A stretch of DNA of 9,761 bases, from NCBI GenBank assembly GCA_002729295.1, contig PBTU01000016.1, positions 10,304 to 20,064 on the forward strand, written 5' to 3'. The position numbers and the translations under genes were made by a program. Numbering within the stretch: position 1 is the stretch's first letter; every line of letters begins with the position of its first letter. The DNA comes from Verrucomicrobiales bacterium. Its GTDB lineage: Bacteria; Verrucomicrobiota; Verrucomicrobiia; Verrucomicrobiales; Akkermansiaceae. The notes under the pieces are model-generated. The model was given only the letters and a program-made list of their open reading frames with translations. It ran no database searches and had not been told where the DNA came from. Below are positions 1 to 6,969 of the stretch, piece after piece.

Positions 1-1
1 A

Positions 2-61
2 ACGCCGACGATGGGATCCTCCGTGCCTGTCCATGAAAGAGCGGCTTTGTATGGTCGGTAG
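2..61 (+). CDS. Possible C-terminal end of an upstream gene (partial)
   Basis: A reading frame is open from the left edge of the window and ends at a TAG at 59-61. It would encode a tail of 19 residues ending in VHERAALYGR. The stop lies only 9 bases before the ATG at 71 and overlaps the Shine-Dalgarno-like sequence of the next gene, which is the spacing expected inside an operon. I do not recognise the product, and 60 open bases are too few to prove coding. The frame also contains an internal ATG at 11, so a short chance ORF is an equal alternative. Confidence 0.25.
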   Translation, partial: TPTMGSSVPVHERAALYGR

Positions 62-65
62 GGGA
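60..65 (+). promoter_or_regulatory. Shine-Dalgarno-like site for the gene at 71
   Basis: AGGGGA lies 5 bases before the ATG at 71, a good position for a ribosome binding site. It supports this start over the in-frame ATG at 98, which would still leave a usable but shorter signal peptide. It is the only convincing ribosome binding site among the complete genes of the window. Confidence 0.5.
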
Positions 66-70
66 ATCTT

Positions 71-1597
71 ATGTCTCGAAAAAGTTTCTCGCTCCTCATG
101 CAAAGGTTTGGGGTTTGTTTTGCTACATTAATGGGGCTTGGGAGCTTGTCGGCTCAAGAGGTTTCGAAGAAACTCATCTCGGTTCAGTCAGGGAACCTAC
201 CGATCATTTTATCCGCGCCTCATGGAGGAAATTTGATCATCGAGGCTGTGCCGGAGCGCAAGGGGAAGGGCGTGAAGCGCTTTGTGCGCACAAAAGACAT
301 GTGGACGGACCAGTTGACGGTGAAGTTGGCGGATGCCATCGAGAAGAAGACGGGAAAGCGTCCTTATGTTGTTGTCGCAAATTTTCATCGTAAATTTATC
401 GATGCCAATCGCAGCGCAGACCTGGCTTATGAGTCACCCGAGGCCAAGCCGGTATACGATTCTTATCATCGGGCGATTGCTTCGGCGCGGCGGGAGGTCT
501 TGCAGCGCTGGGGGCAGGGGATGTTATTTGATGTGCACGGACAGGCTGCCGAGGCAAAGGCTATTTTCCGGGGAACCCAAAATGGTCAGACGACCTCGCA
601 CCTTGTTGGGAAGTTCGGGCAGGAGGCTTTAAGCGGTGAGAAGAGCGTCTTCGGATTATTTGCCAAAGAAAGCATCGACGTCATTCCTGATCTGGGTCCG
701 GGTCATCGTGAAACCCGTTACACTGGTGGCTATATCGTGCGGACCTATGGGAGTTCCTCGGGCGGAGCGATGGATGCGATCCAACTGGAGTTTGGAAGGG
801 AGTTGCGTTTGTTAAAGAACAATGACGAAACTGCCAATAAAGTGGCGAATGCGATCGTGGAGTTTTCGCAGAGGTATCTCCCGGCAAAAGAACTCACCAA
901 AGAGGAGCTTGTCGAAAGGAAGAAAGGTCAGGGAATTCGCGTAGGCGTTTATCAAGACATCGGATCGGGTCGGAGTGTAGTGGACCTTTTGGAGACACTG
1001 AAGAAGTTCGACAATGTCACCGTGCAAAAATTGATGGCTGCTGATATTCAGGCCGGAGCCTTGGCTGATGTCGATGTCCTGATCCATCCCGGCGGAAGCG
1101 GGGGGAAGCAGGGACGGAATTTGGGAGAGGCTGGTCGGGAAAAGATTCGGAGGTTCTTACATGATGGGGGTGGGTTTATCGGGATCTGTGCGGGCGCGTA
1201 TCTTGCCTCGGCGGATTACAGTTGGTCTCTCGATATTCTTGATGCCAAAGTGATTGACCGGAAGCACTGGGCACGCGGGACGGGAACGGTTGTGATTAGT
1301 CTGTCGGAAGAGGGTTTCCTGAAGTCGGATCAGGAAGAGCTTAAGATTTTTTATGGACAGGGTCCCTTACTCGCGCCGGGCAACAAGCTGGAGATCGAGG
1401 ATTATCATGCAGTCGCGACTTTCAAGACCGAGATTGCCAAGAACGGCGCGCCCAAGGGGGTCATGGTTGGGACTACCGCGATCGCACAGGGAAAGTTTGG
1501 ACAAGGTCGCGTGGTTTGCTTTAGTCCACATCCGGAAATGACGGGGGGGCTCGACGACCTCGTCTGCCAGGCCATCAAGCACGTAAGGAGACGGTAG
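71..1597 (+). CDS. Exported fusion: N-formylglutamate amidohydrolase-like domain plus BPL_N/glutamine amidotransferase-like domain
   Basis: This 508-residue protein begins with a probable Sec signal peptide (basic start, hydrophobic stretch about 11-26, cleavage near SAQ at 27-29), so it likely acts outside the cytoplasm. Residues about 33-270 resemble N-formylglutamate amidohydrolases: SAPHGG at 48-53, FHRKFIDANRS at 105-115, DVHGQ at 154-158 and QLEFGRE at 238-244 sit where the metal and substrate residues of that family are expected. Residues about 288-505 resemble the biotin-protein-ligase N-terminal (BPL_N) branch of class I glutamine amidotransferases: HPGGSGG at 339-345, a nucleophile elbow GICAGAY at 371-377 with Cys373, and SPHPE at 485-489 giving His487 and Glu489. 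The Cys-His-Glu triad therefore looks complete. Both halves belong to amide-hydrolase folds, so a role in breaking amide bonds of a peptide or cell-wall compound is possible, but the substrate is unknown. The gene converges with serA with only 30 bp between the stops and no visible terminator. Confidence 0.8.
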   Translation: MSRKSFSLLMQRFGVCFATLMGLGSLSAQEVSKKLISVQSGNLPIILSAPHGGNLIIEAVPERKGKGVKRFVRTKDMWTDQLTVKLADAIEKKTGKRPYVVVANFHRKFIDANRSADLAYESPEAKPVYDSYHRAIASARREVLQRWGQGMLFDVHGQAAEAKAIFRGTQNGQTTSHLVGKFGQEALSGEKSVFGLFAKESIDVIPDLGPGHRETRYTGGYIVRTYGSSSGGAMDAIQLEFGRELRLLKNNDETANKVANAIVEFSQRYLPAKELTKEELVERKKGQGIRVGVYQDIGSGRSVVDLLETLKKFDNVTVQKLMAADIQAGALADVDVLIHPGGSGGKQGRNLGEAGREKIRRFLHDGGGFIGICAGAYLASADYSWSLDILDAKVIDRKHWARGTGTVVISLSEEGFLKSDQEELKIFYGQGPLLAPGNKLEIEDYHAVATFKTEIAKNGAPKGVMVGTTAIAQGKFGQGRVVCFSPHPEMTGGLDDLVCQAIKHVRRR

Positions 1598-1627
1598 CCA
1601 GAGTTTGAAAATTTCGTCTACAATTCT

Positions 1628-3229
1628 CTATAGCGAGACGCCGGTGGCGTAGATCAGTCCTTCCGTGCTGCGGATTTCAACCATTACGTTTTCGGGAAGC
1701 GGCTGATCGAGTTGAATCACGGAGAGCGCATTACCCTCTGACTTGTTGCGGGCCAGGGAAAGGTTGGCGATGTTGGAATTAGCTTTTCCGAGGATTGTGC
1801 CGATGGCTCCCACGATACCGGGGCGGTCATCGTTTTTCACGATGAGAAAATCTCCCTTCACATTGATGTCGACGTAGAGCTTGTCAAATTCCACCACGCG
1901 AGGGGATTTTCCAATCACGGTGCCGGAAACGCGGAAGCTTTCATTGCCCTTCCTTAGTTCGGCGACCACGAGTTCGCTGTATTCGGTTTGCGCGTTGATG
2001 GTGGACTCGGTTGTGTTGAGGCCCATGTCTTTGGCCACGGAAGGGGCATTGACGATGTTGACTTGACCGTCACTGCGAGCGGCCTCGAGGTAGGAGGTCA
2101 GCACGCTGCGGGATATGAGTGCAGTGTCCTTTTCGCCGATGTCGCCGTGATAGGACACGCGAAGGGAGTCTGGGTTGTCCATGCCGAGTTTGGCGAGGAG
2201 TTTTCCGAGAGCCTTGGCAATGTCGAGGTAAGGGCCGACTTCGGCCAAGGCCGCCGCGTCGGCTGAGGGCATGTTGATGGCGTTGCGGATTTCGCCGGTG
2301 GCGCAGAAGTCGCGTATTTGCTCGGCGACTTGAATGCCGACGTTCTCCTGGGCTTCGTTGGTGGAAGCTCCGAGGTGTGGCGTGAAGGCGATGTGCTTGC
2401 CGAGAGTGAAGAGTGGATGATCGGCTGAAGGAGGCTCGTCTTCGAAGACGTCCAATCCACATCCGGCAATGTGTCCATTATCGATGGAGGCTTTGAGCGC
2501 AACTTCATCGATGAGTCCGCCGCGGGCGCAGTTAATGACGAGTGCGCCTTGCTTCATGAGGGCAAGGCGGTCGGCATTGAGAATATGACGGGTGTCGTCG
2601 GTCATCGGAACGTGCAGCGTGACCACGTCGGCTCCAGTGAGAGCTTCGTCGGGAGTAGCGGCAAGGCGAACCTTCATCTCGTCTGCGCGAGCTTGAGTGA
2701 GGAAAGGATCGTAAGCCACGATCTTCATGTTGAAGGCCTGGGCGCGCTTGGCGAACTCGGAGCCGATGCGGCCCATTCCGATGACGGCGAGAGTTTTTCC
2801 GTTGAGTTCGATTCCCTGGTAAGCCTTTCGGGCTGCTTTGAAGTCGCCGGCAAGAACTCCGGCGTGACCGAGAGCGATGTTGCGAGCCGTTGAGCACATC
2901 AGAGTGAAGGCGTGCTCGGCAGTTGAAATAGTATTGCCGGTGGGCGTATTCATCACGATCACGCCATGTTGATTGGCGGCATCACGGTCGATGTTGTCGA
3001 CTCCAACTCCGGCCCGGCCGATGGCCTTGAGCTTGGATGCGGCGGCGAAGACTTCCGGGGTGACTTTCGTTTGGGAACGCACCACGAGGGCGTCATATTC
3101 ACCGATGATCTCGAGGAGTTCATCGGGTGAGAGTCCGACTTTGAAGTCAGCAGTGATTTCGGGGTGGGCATTGAGAAGCTCAACACCTTTTTCGGAGATA
3201 GGGTCGGAAACCAGAACGCGGCTTTGCAT
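1628..3229 (-). CDS. serA: D-3-phosphoglycerate dehydrogenase, long form
   Basis: SerA oxidises 3-phosphoglycerate to 3-phosphohydroxypyruvate with NAD, the first step of serine synthesis in the cytoplasm. The 533-residue product has the long-form layout: a catalytic and NAD-binding part (about 1-320), an intervening ASB-type domain (about 325-450) and a C-terminal ACT domain (about 460-533). Visible signatures are the Rossmann loop GMGRIG at 151-156, NCARGGLIDE at 233-242 with Arg236, DVFEDEP at 260-266 with Glu265, and TPHLGAST at 283-290 with His285, which form the family's Arg-Glu-His triad. The ACT domain reads NDDRPG (466-471) where the serine-inhibited E. coli enzyme has HENRPG, so serine feedback cannot be assumed. 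The frame stays open 54 codons further upstream to 3391, but that stretch overlaps ilvD and does not resemble the family, while MQSRVLVSDP is a typical SerA start. No clear Shine-Dalgarno precedes it. Confidence 0.97.
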   Translation of the reverse strand: MQSRVLVSDPISEKGVELLNAHPEITADFKVGLSPDELLEIIGEYDALVVRSQTKVTPEVFAAASKLKAIGRAGVGVDNIDRDAANQHGVIVMNTPTGNTISTAEHAFTLMCSTARNIALGHAGVLAGDFKAARKAYQGIELNGKTLAVIGMGRIGSEFAKRAQAFNMKIVAYDPFLTQARADEMKVRLAATPDEALTGADVVTLHVPMTDDTRHILNADRLALMKQGALVINCARGGLIDEVALKASIDNGHIAGCGLDVFEDEPPSADHPLFTLGKHIAFTPHLGASTNEAQENVGIQVAEQIRDFCATGEIRNAINMPSADAAALAEVGPYLDIAKALGKLLAKLGMDNPDSLRVSYHGDIGEKDTALISRSVLTSYLEAARSDGQVNIVNAPSVAKDMGLNTTESTINAQTEYSELVVAELRKGNESFRVSGTVIGKSPRVVEFDKLYVDINVKGDFLIVKNDDRPGIVGAIGTILGKANSNIANLSLARNKSEGNALSVIQLDQPLPENVMVEIRSTEGLIYATGVSL

Positions 3230-3333
3230 AACAGATAGGGCGGTAGCGCACCTGAGAGCTTCTGGCAAGAGTTGGCGCTTGAAAATCTCGCAGATGTCTG
3301 AAATGTCCTTCCTAGATGTGCGACAATCCGAAT
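3230..3333. promoter_or_regulatory. Shared divergent leader of serA and ilvD
   Basis: About 100 bp separate the two divergent start codons, so both promoters must lie here or inside the coding ends. I see no convincing pair of -35 and -10 boxes, no attenuator-like leader peptide rich in branched-chain residues, and no long inverted repeat. A short dyad CAGATGTCTG (3291-3300, arms of 4 bases) is the only symmetry noticed and may be chance. Confidence 0.4.
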
Positions 3334-5010
3334 ATGCGTGAATTCTCTTCCAAATTGCTCGACGGTCCCGATCGGGCTCCCAGCCGGGCAATGCTCTACC
3401 CGGTTGGCTTCGAGAAAGAAGACTTTAATAAGCCTAAAATCGGCGTGGCCTCAACCTGGAGTCAGGTGACGCCCTGTAACTTTCACATTGATGGTTTGGC
3501 CACGGAATCCGCCAATGGAGTCGATGCAGCAGGCGGAAAGTCAGTCATTTTCAATACCATTACCATTTCCGACGGGATTTCCATGGGAACCGAGGGTATG
3601 AAGTATTCTCTTGTAAGTCGGGAAGTTATCGCGGACTCGATCGAGACTGTTGTCGGTTGCGAAGGAATGGACGGCTACGTTGCCATCGGAGGTTGTGACA
3701 AGAACATGCCCGGTTGTGTCATGGCAATGGCACGCATGAACCGTCCCGCGGTTTTTGTCTATGGTGGAACGATTCTTCCCGGATGTGCCACGTTGAAAGG
3801 CGAGGACAAGGATCTCGATATCGTTTCTGTGTTCGAAGCCGTTGGCAAACACGCCAGCGGCGAATATTCCGATGAGGAATTGCAGCTTGTCGAAGAGACT
3901 GCCATCCCCGGCCCCGGATCTTGCGGCGGAATGTATACCGCCAACACCATGGCGTCTGCCATCGAAGCCCTCGGCATGAGTCTTCCCAACAGCTCGGCAC
4001 AAGCTGCTGTCAGCGATGACAAAAAGCGCGATAGCTTTGATGCCGGTGCCGCCGTGCTCCACTTGCTGGAGAAAGGAATTCGACCTCGCGATATCATGAC
4101 TCGCGAGGCCTTTGAAAATGCCATCACGGTTGTGATCGCTCTCGGTGGTTCGACCAATGCGGTGCTGCACCTTCTTGCGATGGCGCACTCCGCGGATGTG
4201 GAATTGTCCATCGATGATTTCACTGAGATCGGTAAGCGCGTCCCCGTGCTGGCTGACCTCAAGCCGAGCGGAAAATATGTGATGGCGGAATTGGTTAAGA
4301 TCGGCGGAACGATTCCGCTTATGAAGATGCTTCTCGAAGCGGGTCTTCTCCACGGAGACTGCATGACAGTCACCGGCAGGACCGTTTCGGAAAACCTCGA
4401 GAACTCCGATATCGAATATCCTGAAGGGCAGGACGTCATTCGCCCCGTTTCCGATCCGATCAAAAAGGACAGTCACCTTCGCATTCTCTATGGCAATGTC
4501 GCTCCCGGTGGTTCGGTAGCCAAGATCTCAGGCAAGGAGGGTCTCAGCTTCCAGGGTCGCGCCCGCGTCTATGAATCCGAAGAGGCCGGGATGACCGCGA
4601 TCCTCGACGGAAAGATCGAATCCGGTGACGTCATCGTGATTCGTCGCGAGGGTCCCAAAGGCGGACCCGGAATGCGCGAGATGCTCGGGCCAACCGCTGC
4701 TGTCATGGGACGTGGACTTGGTGACTCGGTAGCGCTCATTACCGACGGAAGATTCTCCGGCGGAAGCCACGGCTTCGTGGTGGGGCACATTACACCTGAA
4801 GCCTTCGACGGCGGACCGATCGGTCTCCTCGAGGAAGGGGATACCATCACCATTGATGCCGAGAAGAACGAGATCTCCGTTGACGCTGACCTCGAAGCGA
4901 GAAAAGCCAATTGGACCCAGCCCGAACCGCACTACACCCGCGGAATACTGGCCAAGTTTGCCAAGCTTACCACAAGTGCAAGTGAAGGAGCGGTGACGGA
5001 TAAGCTGTAA
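3334..5010 (+). CDS. ilvD: Dihydroxy-acid dehydratase
   Basis: IlvD removes water from 2,3-dihydroxy-isovalerate and 2,3-dihydroxy-3-methylvalerate, the next-to-last step of valine and isoleucine synthesis. The 558-residue product has the usual family length and full-length motifs. Numbered from this start, the three cysteines expected to hold the Fe-S cluster are Cys48 (TPCNFHID), Cys121 (GGCDKNMPG) and Cys197 (GSCGGMYTANTM); Lys123 in the CDKN motif corresponds to the carbamylated, magnesium-binding lysine known in the family. DGRFSGGSHG at 471-480 is the conserved C-terminal active-site segment. Three cysteines rather than four fit the [2Fe-2S] type. An ATG 18 bases upstream (3316) would add MCDNPN; MREFSSKLLDGPDRAPSRAM looks like the normal N-terminus, but neither start has a clear ribosome binding site. 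No other ilv or leu gene adjoins it. Confidence 0.97.
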   Translation: MREFSSKLLDGPDRAPSRAMLYPVGFEKEDFNKPKIGVASTWSQVTPCNFHIDGLATESANGVDAAGGKSVIFNTITISDGISMGTEGMKYSLVSREVIADSIETVVGCEGMDGYVAIGGCDKNMPGCVMAMARMNRPAVFVYGGTILPGCATLKGEDKDLDIVSVFEAVGKHASGEYSDEELQLVEETAIPGPGSCGGMYTANTMASAIEALGMSLPNSSAQAAVSDDKKRDSFDAGAAVLHLLEKGIRPRDIMTREAFENAITVVIALGGSTNAVLHLLAMAHSADVELSIDDFTEIGKRVPVLADLKPSGKYVMAELVKIGGTIPLMKMLLEAGLLHGDCMTVTGRTVSENLENSDIEYPEGQDVIRPVSDPIKKDSHLRILYGNVAPGGSVAKISGKEGLSFQGRARVYESEEAGMTAILDGKIESGDVIVIRREGPKGGPGMREMLGPTAAVMGRGLGDSVALITDGRFSGGSHGFVVGHITPEAFDGGPIGLLEEGDTITIDAEKNEISVDADLEARKANWTQPEPHYTRGILAKFAKLTTSASEGAVTDKL

Positions 5011-5029
5011 TTTCGATCAAACGATTGCC

Positions 5030-5059
5030 AAACCACAGGGGAGTGATCCTCTGTGGTTT
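5030..5059 (+). terminator. Stem-loop after ilvD, possible terminator
   Basis: Nineteen bases after the ilvD stop, bases 5030-5042 pair with 5047-5059 to give a 13-bp stem, including one G-U pair, closed by a GTGA loop of the stable GNRA type. The 3' side lacks a real T run (TTTAGGTTTGGG), so intrinsic termination would be weak. It may instead protect the 3' end of the mRNA or act together with Rho. On the minus strand it lies beyond the 3' end of the beta-propeller gene and could serve that transcript as well. Confidence 0.6.
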
Positions 5060-5189
5060 AGGTTTGGGAAAGGTGAAGGATTGATCGGGAATTATGACAG
5101 CGGTTTAAAATGTAGTCGAAGGCTTTGCTTTTGATGACCGTGGTAGGTTGCGGAGAGCAGCGATTCCGCACCAAAAGTGAAAATTTTTG

Positions 5190-6509
5190 TTACTTTTCAG
5201 AGAGGTCAATTCGCACGATCTCTTTGTCATTTCTTGCGAAGATGGATTTCTGTGCGAAGGCGGGTTGGCTCCAGACGACTTTACGGCCCCAGGCTCCGTT
5301 GGTAGGGGCGAGGATGTGTTGGCGGCCGAGTTCCTCGTAACCCTTAGGGGTGAGCTTGGCGAGAATGAGGTCGCCCATTTCGCCGAAAATCCAGAAGTGT
5401 TTATGGGCCTCATGGTAGACGAGAAAGGCGGAGCCGTGACGGGATTTTTTGGGAGAACCCGGAGCGAGGGTTGGCTTGCTTGTGCTCCAGAGACGGTCGC
5501 CATTTTCCATGGAGACGGCCATTAGCTTGCTGCTTTCGCTGTCGACTCCATAGATGACGCCGTCGAGGAGGTGGGGAGGTGAGTTTAGAGAATAGAGCGC
5601 GTTGGTTTTTGTGCCTCGCCAGAGGACTTTGGCGGTGGGCTTTTTATCATCGAGTTCGATCATGACGGCGGCGTTTTTCCCGGGTCCCGAGACAAAGAGT
5701 TTGTTTCCCAGCTTGCGGGGAACCATGCGTGAGATTCCGTAGACTGGTTCGAGCGGGACCGACCAATAGACTTTTCCGGTGGCTGGATTGAGAGAAGAAA
5801 CTTCCCTGGGAGACCAGAAGAGGAGATGTTCGATGCCAGCATGTTCGATGACGCGGGGAGGACAATAGCCTGCTTCGTCGGAGGTGAGGGCCTTCCATTT
5901 CTCTACTCCAGTTTTTTTGTCGAAGGCAATGAGGACCTGTCCATCTCCTCCGGCGGTGGCGTAGACGAAATCGCCATGAATCAAGGGATGGGCGGAGTAT
6001 CCCCAACGCGGTGGGCGGCATTTGTATTTTGCGCAAATGTCATGCTTCCAAATGATCTTGCCGGATTTGGTATCGAGGCATCGGAGGTGTCCCATCGTCC
6101 CCTGGAAATAAAGTCTTCCGTCTTGTACCGTGGGGGTGACGCGGGGTCCACCGGGATAGGAGACGGTGTAGGTCACTTCGTATTCGTGCTTCCAAAGCAC
6201 CTTTCCGGTTTCGGCGTCGAGGCAGAGAATGCGCTCCTTTCCGCTGCGAGGTGTGCCACCCTGGCCGACGCCATCGAACTCGCCCTCAGTGATCAGGAAA
6301 TCGGGAACGTAGACTTTTCCATTGGCCACTGACGGCCCCGCGTATCCCCAATTGACTGGCGCGCGCCAAGCGACGCTCAGTTTGGTATCGAGGTCTTTGC
6401 GGATTCCTTCTTCACGCCAGAGGCCATCACGCTCGGACCCCAGCCACTGCGGCCAATCGTCGGCGTGGAGGCTGGTGAAGACTAGGAAAGTGAGGATGGT
6501 CCATTTCAT
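5190..6509 (-). CDS. Exported PQQ-like (BamB-type) beta-propeller protein
   Basis: The 439-residue product starts with a short signal peptide (about 1-16, cleavage near LHA) followed by DWPQWLGSERDG, a common opening of secreted PQQ-like propeller proteins in Planctomycetota and Verrucomicrobiota. The blade signature, a short strand then x-D-x-x-T/S-G-x-x-x-W, recurs at 96-106 (CLDAETGKVLW), 144-154 (CLDTKSGKIIW), 195-205 (AFDKKTGVEKW), 239-249 (SLNPATGKVYW) and, weaker, 331-341 (AVSMENGDRLW). This predicts a ring of blades. No haem-binding CxxCH motif or other dehydrogenase domain is seen, so it is probably a scaffold or binding protein rather than a quinoprotein enzyme; the ligand is unknown. 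The ATG at 6509 is preceded by a C/T-rich stretch, not a Shine-Dalgarno. The next gene upstream on this strand ends 460 bp away, so it is probably transcribed alone. Confidence 0.85.
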   Translation of the reverse strand: MKWTILTFLVFTSLHADDWPQWLGSERDGLWREEGIRKDLDTKLSVAWRAPVNWGYAGPSVANGKVYVPDFLITEGEFDGVGQGGTPRSGKERILCLDAETGKVLWKHEYEVTYTVSYPGGPRVTPTVQDGRLYFQGTMGHLRCLDTKSGKIIWKHDICAKYKCRPPRWGYSAHPLIHGDFVYATAGGDGQVLIAFDKKTGVEKWKALTSDEAGYCPPRVIEHAGIEHLLFWSPREVSSLNPATGKVYWSVPLEPVYGISRMVPRKLGNKLFVSGPGKNAAVMIELDDKKPTAKVLWRGTKTNALYSLNSPPHLLDGVIYGVDSESSKLMAVSMENGDRLWSTSKPTLAPGSPKKSRHGSAFLVYHEAHKHFWIFGEMGDLILAKLTPKGYEELGRQHILAPTNGAWGRKVVWSQPAFAQKSIFARNDKEIVRIDLSEK

Positions 6510-6652
6510 AGGAGGGAGAGTTCAAGATTGGAGATGGAAGTCAATTCAGAGCTGTGAGCGAAGCAATTTTTCATCAGTGAATCGTGGCATCGCTTTGAGA
6601 TGGGGTTTGTGGAGATCTTCGTCGCTCTCGGTCCGTTAATGATGATCGTTCC

Positions 6653-6940
6653 CTCGTTTGGTCAGGATTCGGTGGCGGATTTAAATTGAAGTTCTCTGAC
6701 ATCGGGGGAGGTATTTTCGCCAGGACCTTCGCAGCGGCTTATTGCGATGTCATTATCCTGGATGCCTAGAATCGTCCGGTGGGTCCGTGTTTTAATCTGA
6801 CGACCTATGATTTGGCTTCGCCAGTGAACCAAGGAGTAATGAAGGAATTGCTGAGAATGGTGGGAGTGATGGTTGATGCCGATGAAGACGGGATTGCGAC
6901 CGTTGTGGTGACTGGTAAAGTTGCGGAAGAGGCGCTTTGA
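6653..6940 (+). pseudogene. Possible decayed coding fragment (Rossmann-like and crotonase-like)
   Basis: The 460-bp gap between the beta-propeller and sulfatase genes (6510-6969) holds no intact gene. One plus-strand frame nevertheless looks protein-like, broken by a single TAG at 6767-6769 and ending at TGA 6938-6940. Before the TAG it reads DIGGGIFARTFAAAY then CDVIILDA (6698-6766), similar to the GxGxxG loop and the acidic end of the second strand in NAD-binding domains such as 3-hydroxyacyl-CoA dehydrogenase. After the TAG it reads NRPVGPCFN, YDLASPVN (6806-6829) and later IATVVVTGK, similar to the N-terminal region of crotonase-fold enzymes. The two domain types occur together in FadB/FadJ-type beta-oxidation proteins, but usually in the opposite order, and far too little sequence is present. 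Chance resemblance is a real alternative. The rest of the gap shows nothing I can name. Confidence 0.25.
6839..6940 (+). CDS. Possible small ORF of 33 residues
   Basis: An ATG at 6839 is preceded by AAGGAG (6831-6836), a strong Shine-Dalgarno match but only 2 bases from the start, which is closer than usual. The product MKELLRMVGVMVDADEDGIA continues to VAEEAL and has no signal peptide or membrane span. It lies in the same frame as the possible crotonase-like remnant and is most simply part of it. No family is recognised. Confidence 0.15.
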   Translation: MKELLRMVGVMVDADEDGIATVVVTGKVAEEAL

Positions 6941-6969
6941 CGGGTGCGGATAATGTTGCCTTAAGTTTT

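Noticed and set aside
71..1597. Possibility that the first gene encodes a functional biotin protein ligase
   Set aside because: Only the BPL_N-like amidotransferase fold is present; the catalytic ligase domain with its GRGRxG motif is absent and the protein carries a signal peptide.
3230..3391. N-terminal extension of serA to an ATG at 3391
   Set aside because: The 54 extra residues do not resemble SerA and would overlap the start of ilvD. The Met at 3229 begins the conserved N-terminus.
3541..4476. Minus-strand open frame of 311 codons inside ilvD
   Set aside because: It lies fully antisense to a clearly conserved ilvD, and its translation is low in complexity order and shows no family motif. 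Long shadow frames are expected opposite GC-rich coding sequence.
5173..5197. Short inverted repeat AAAAGT/ACTTTT at the 3' end of the beta-propeller gene, considered as a terminator
   Set aside because: Only 6 A/T-rich pairs around a 13-base loop, reaching into the coding end; too weak to support termination.
5190..6509. Possibility that the beta-propeller protein is a PQQ-dependent alcohol dehydrogenase
   Set aside because: It has about 440 residues instead of roughly 600 and shows no cytochrome c CxxCH motif or visible catalytic signature; only the repeat pattern is shared.
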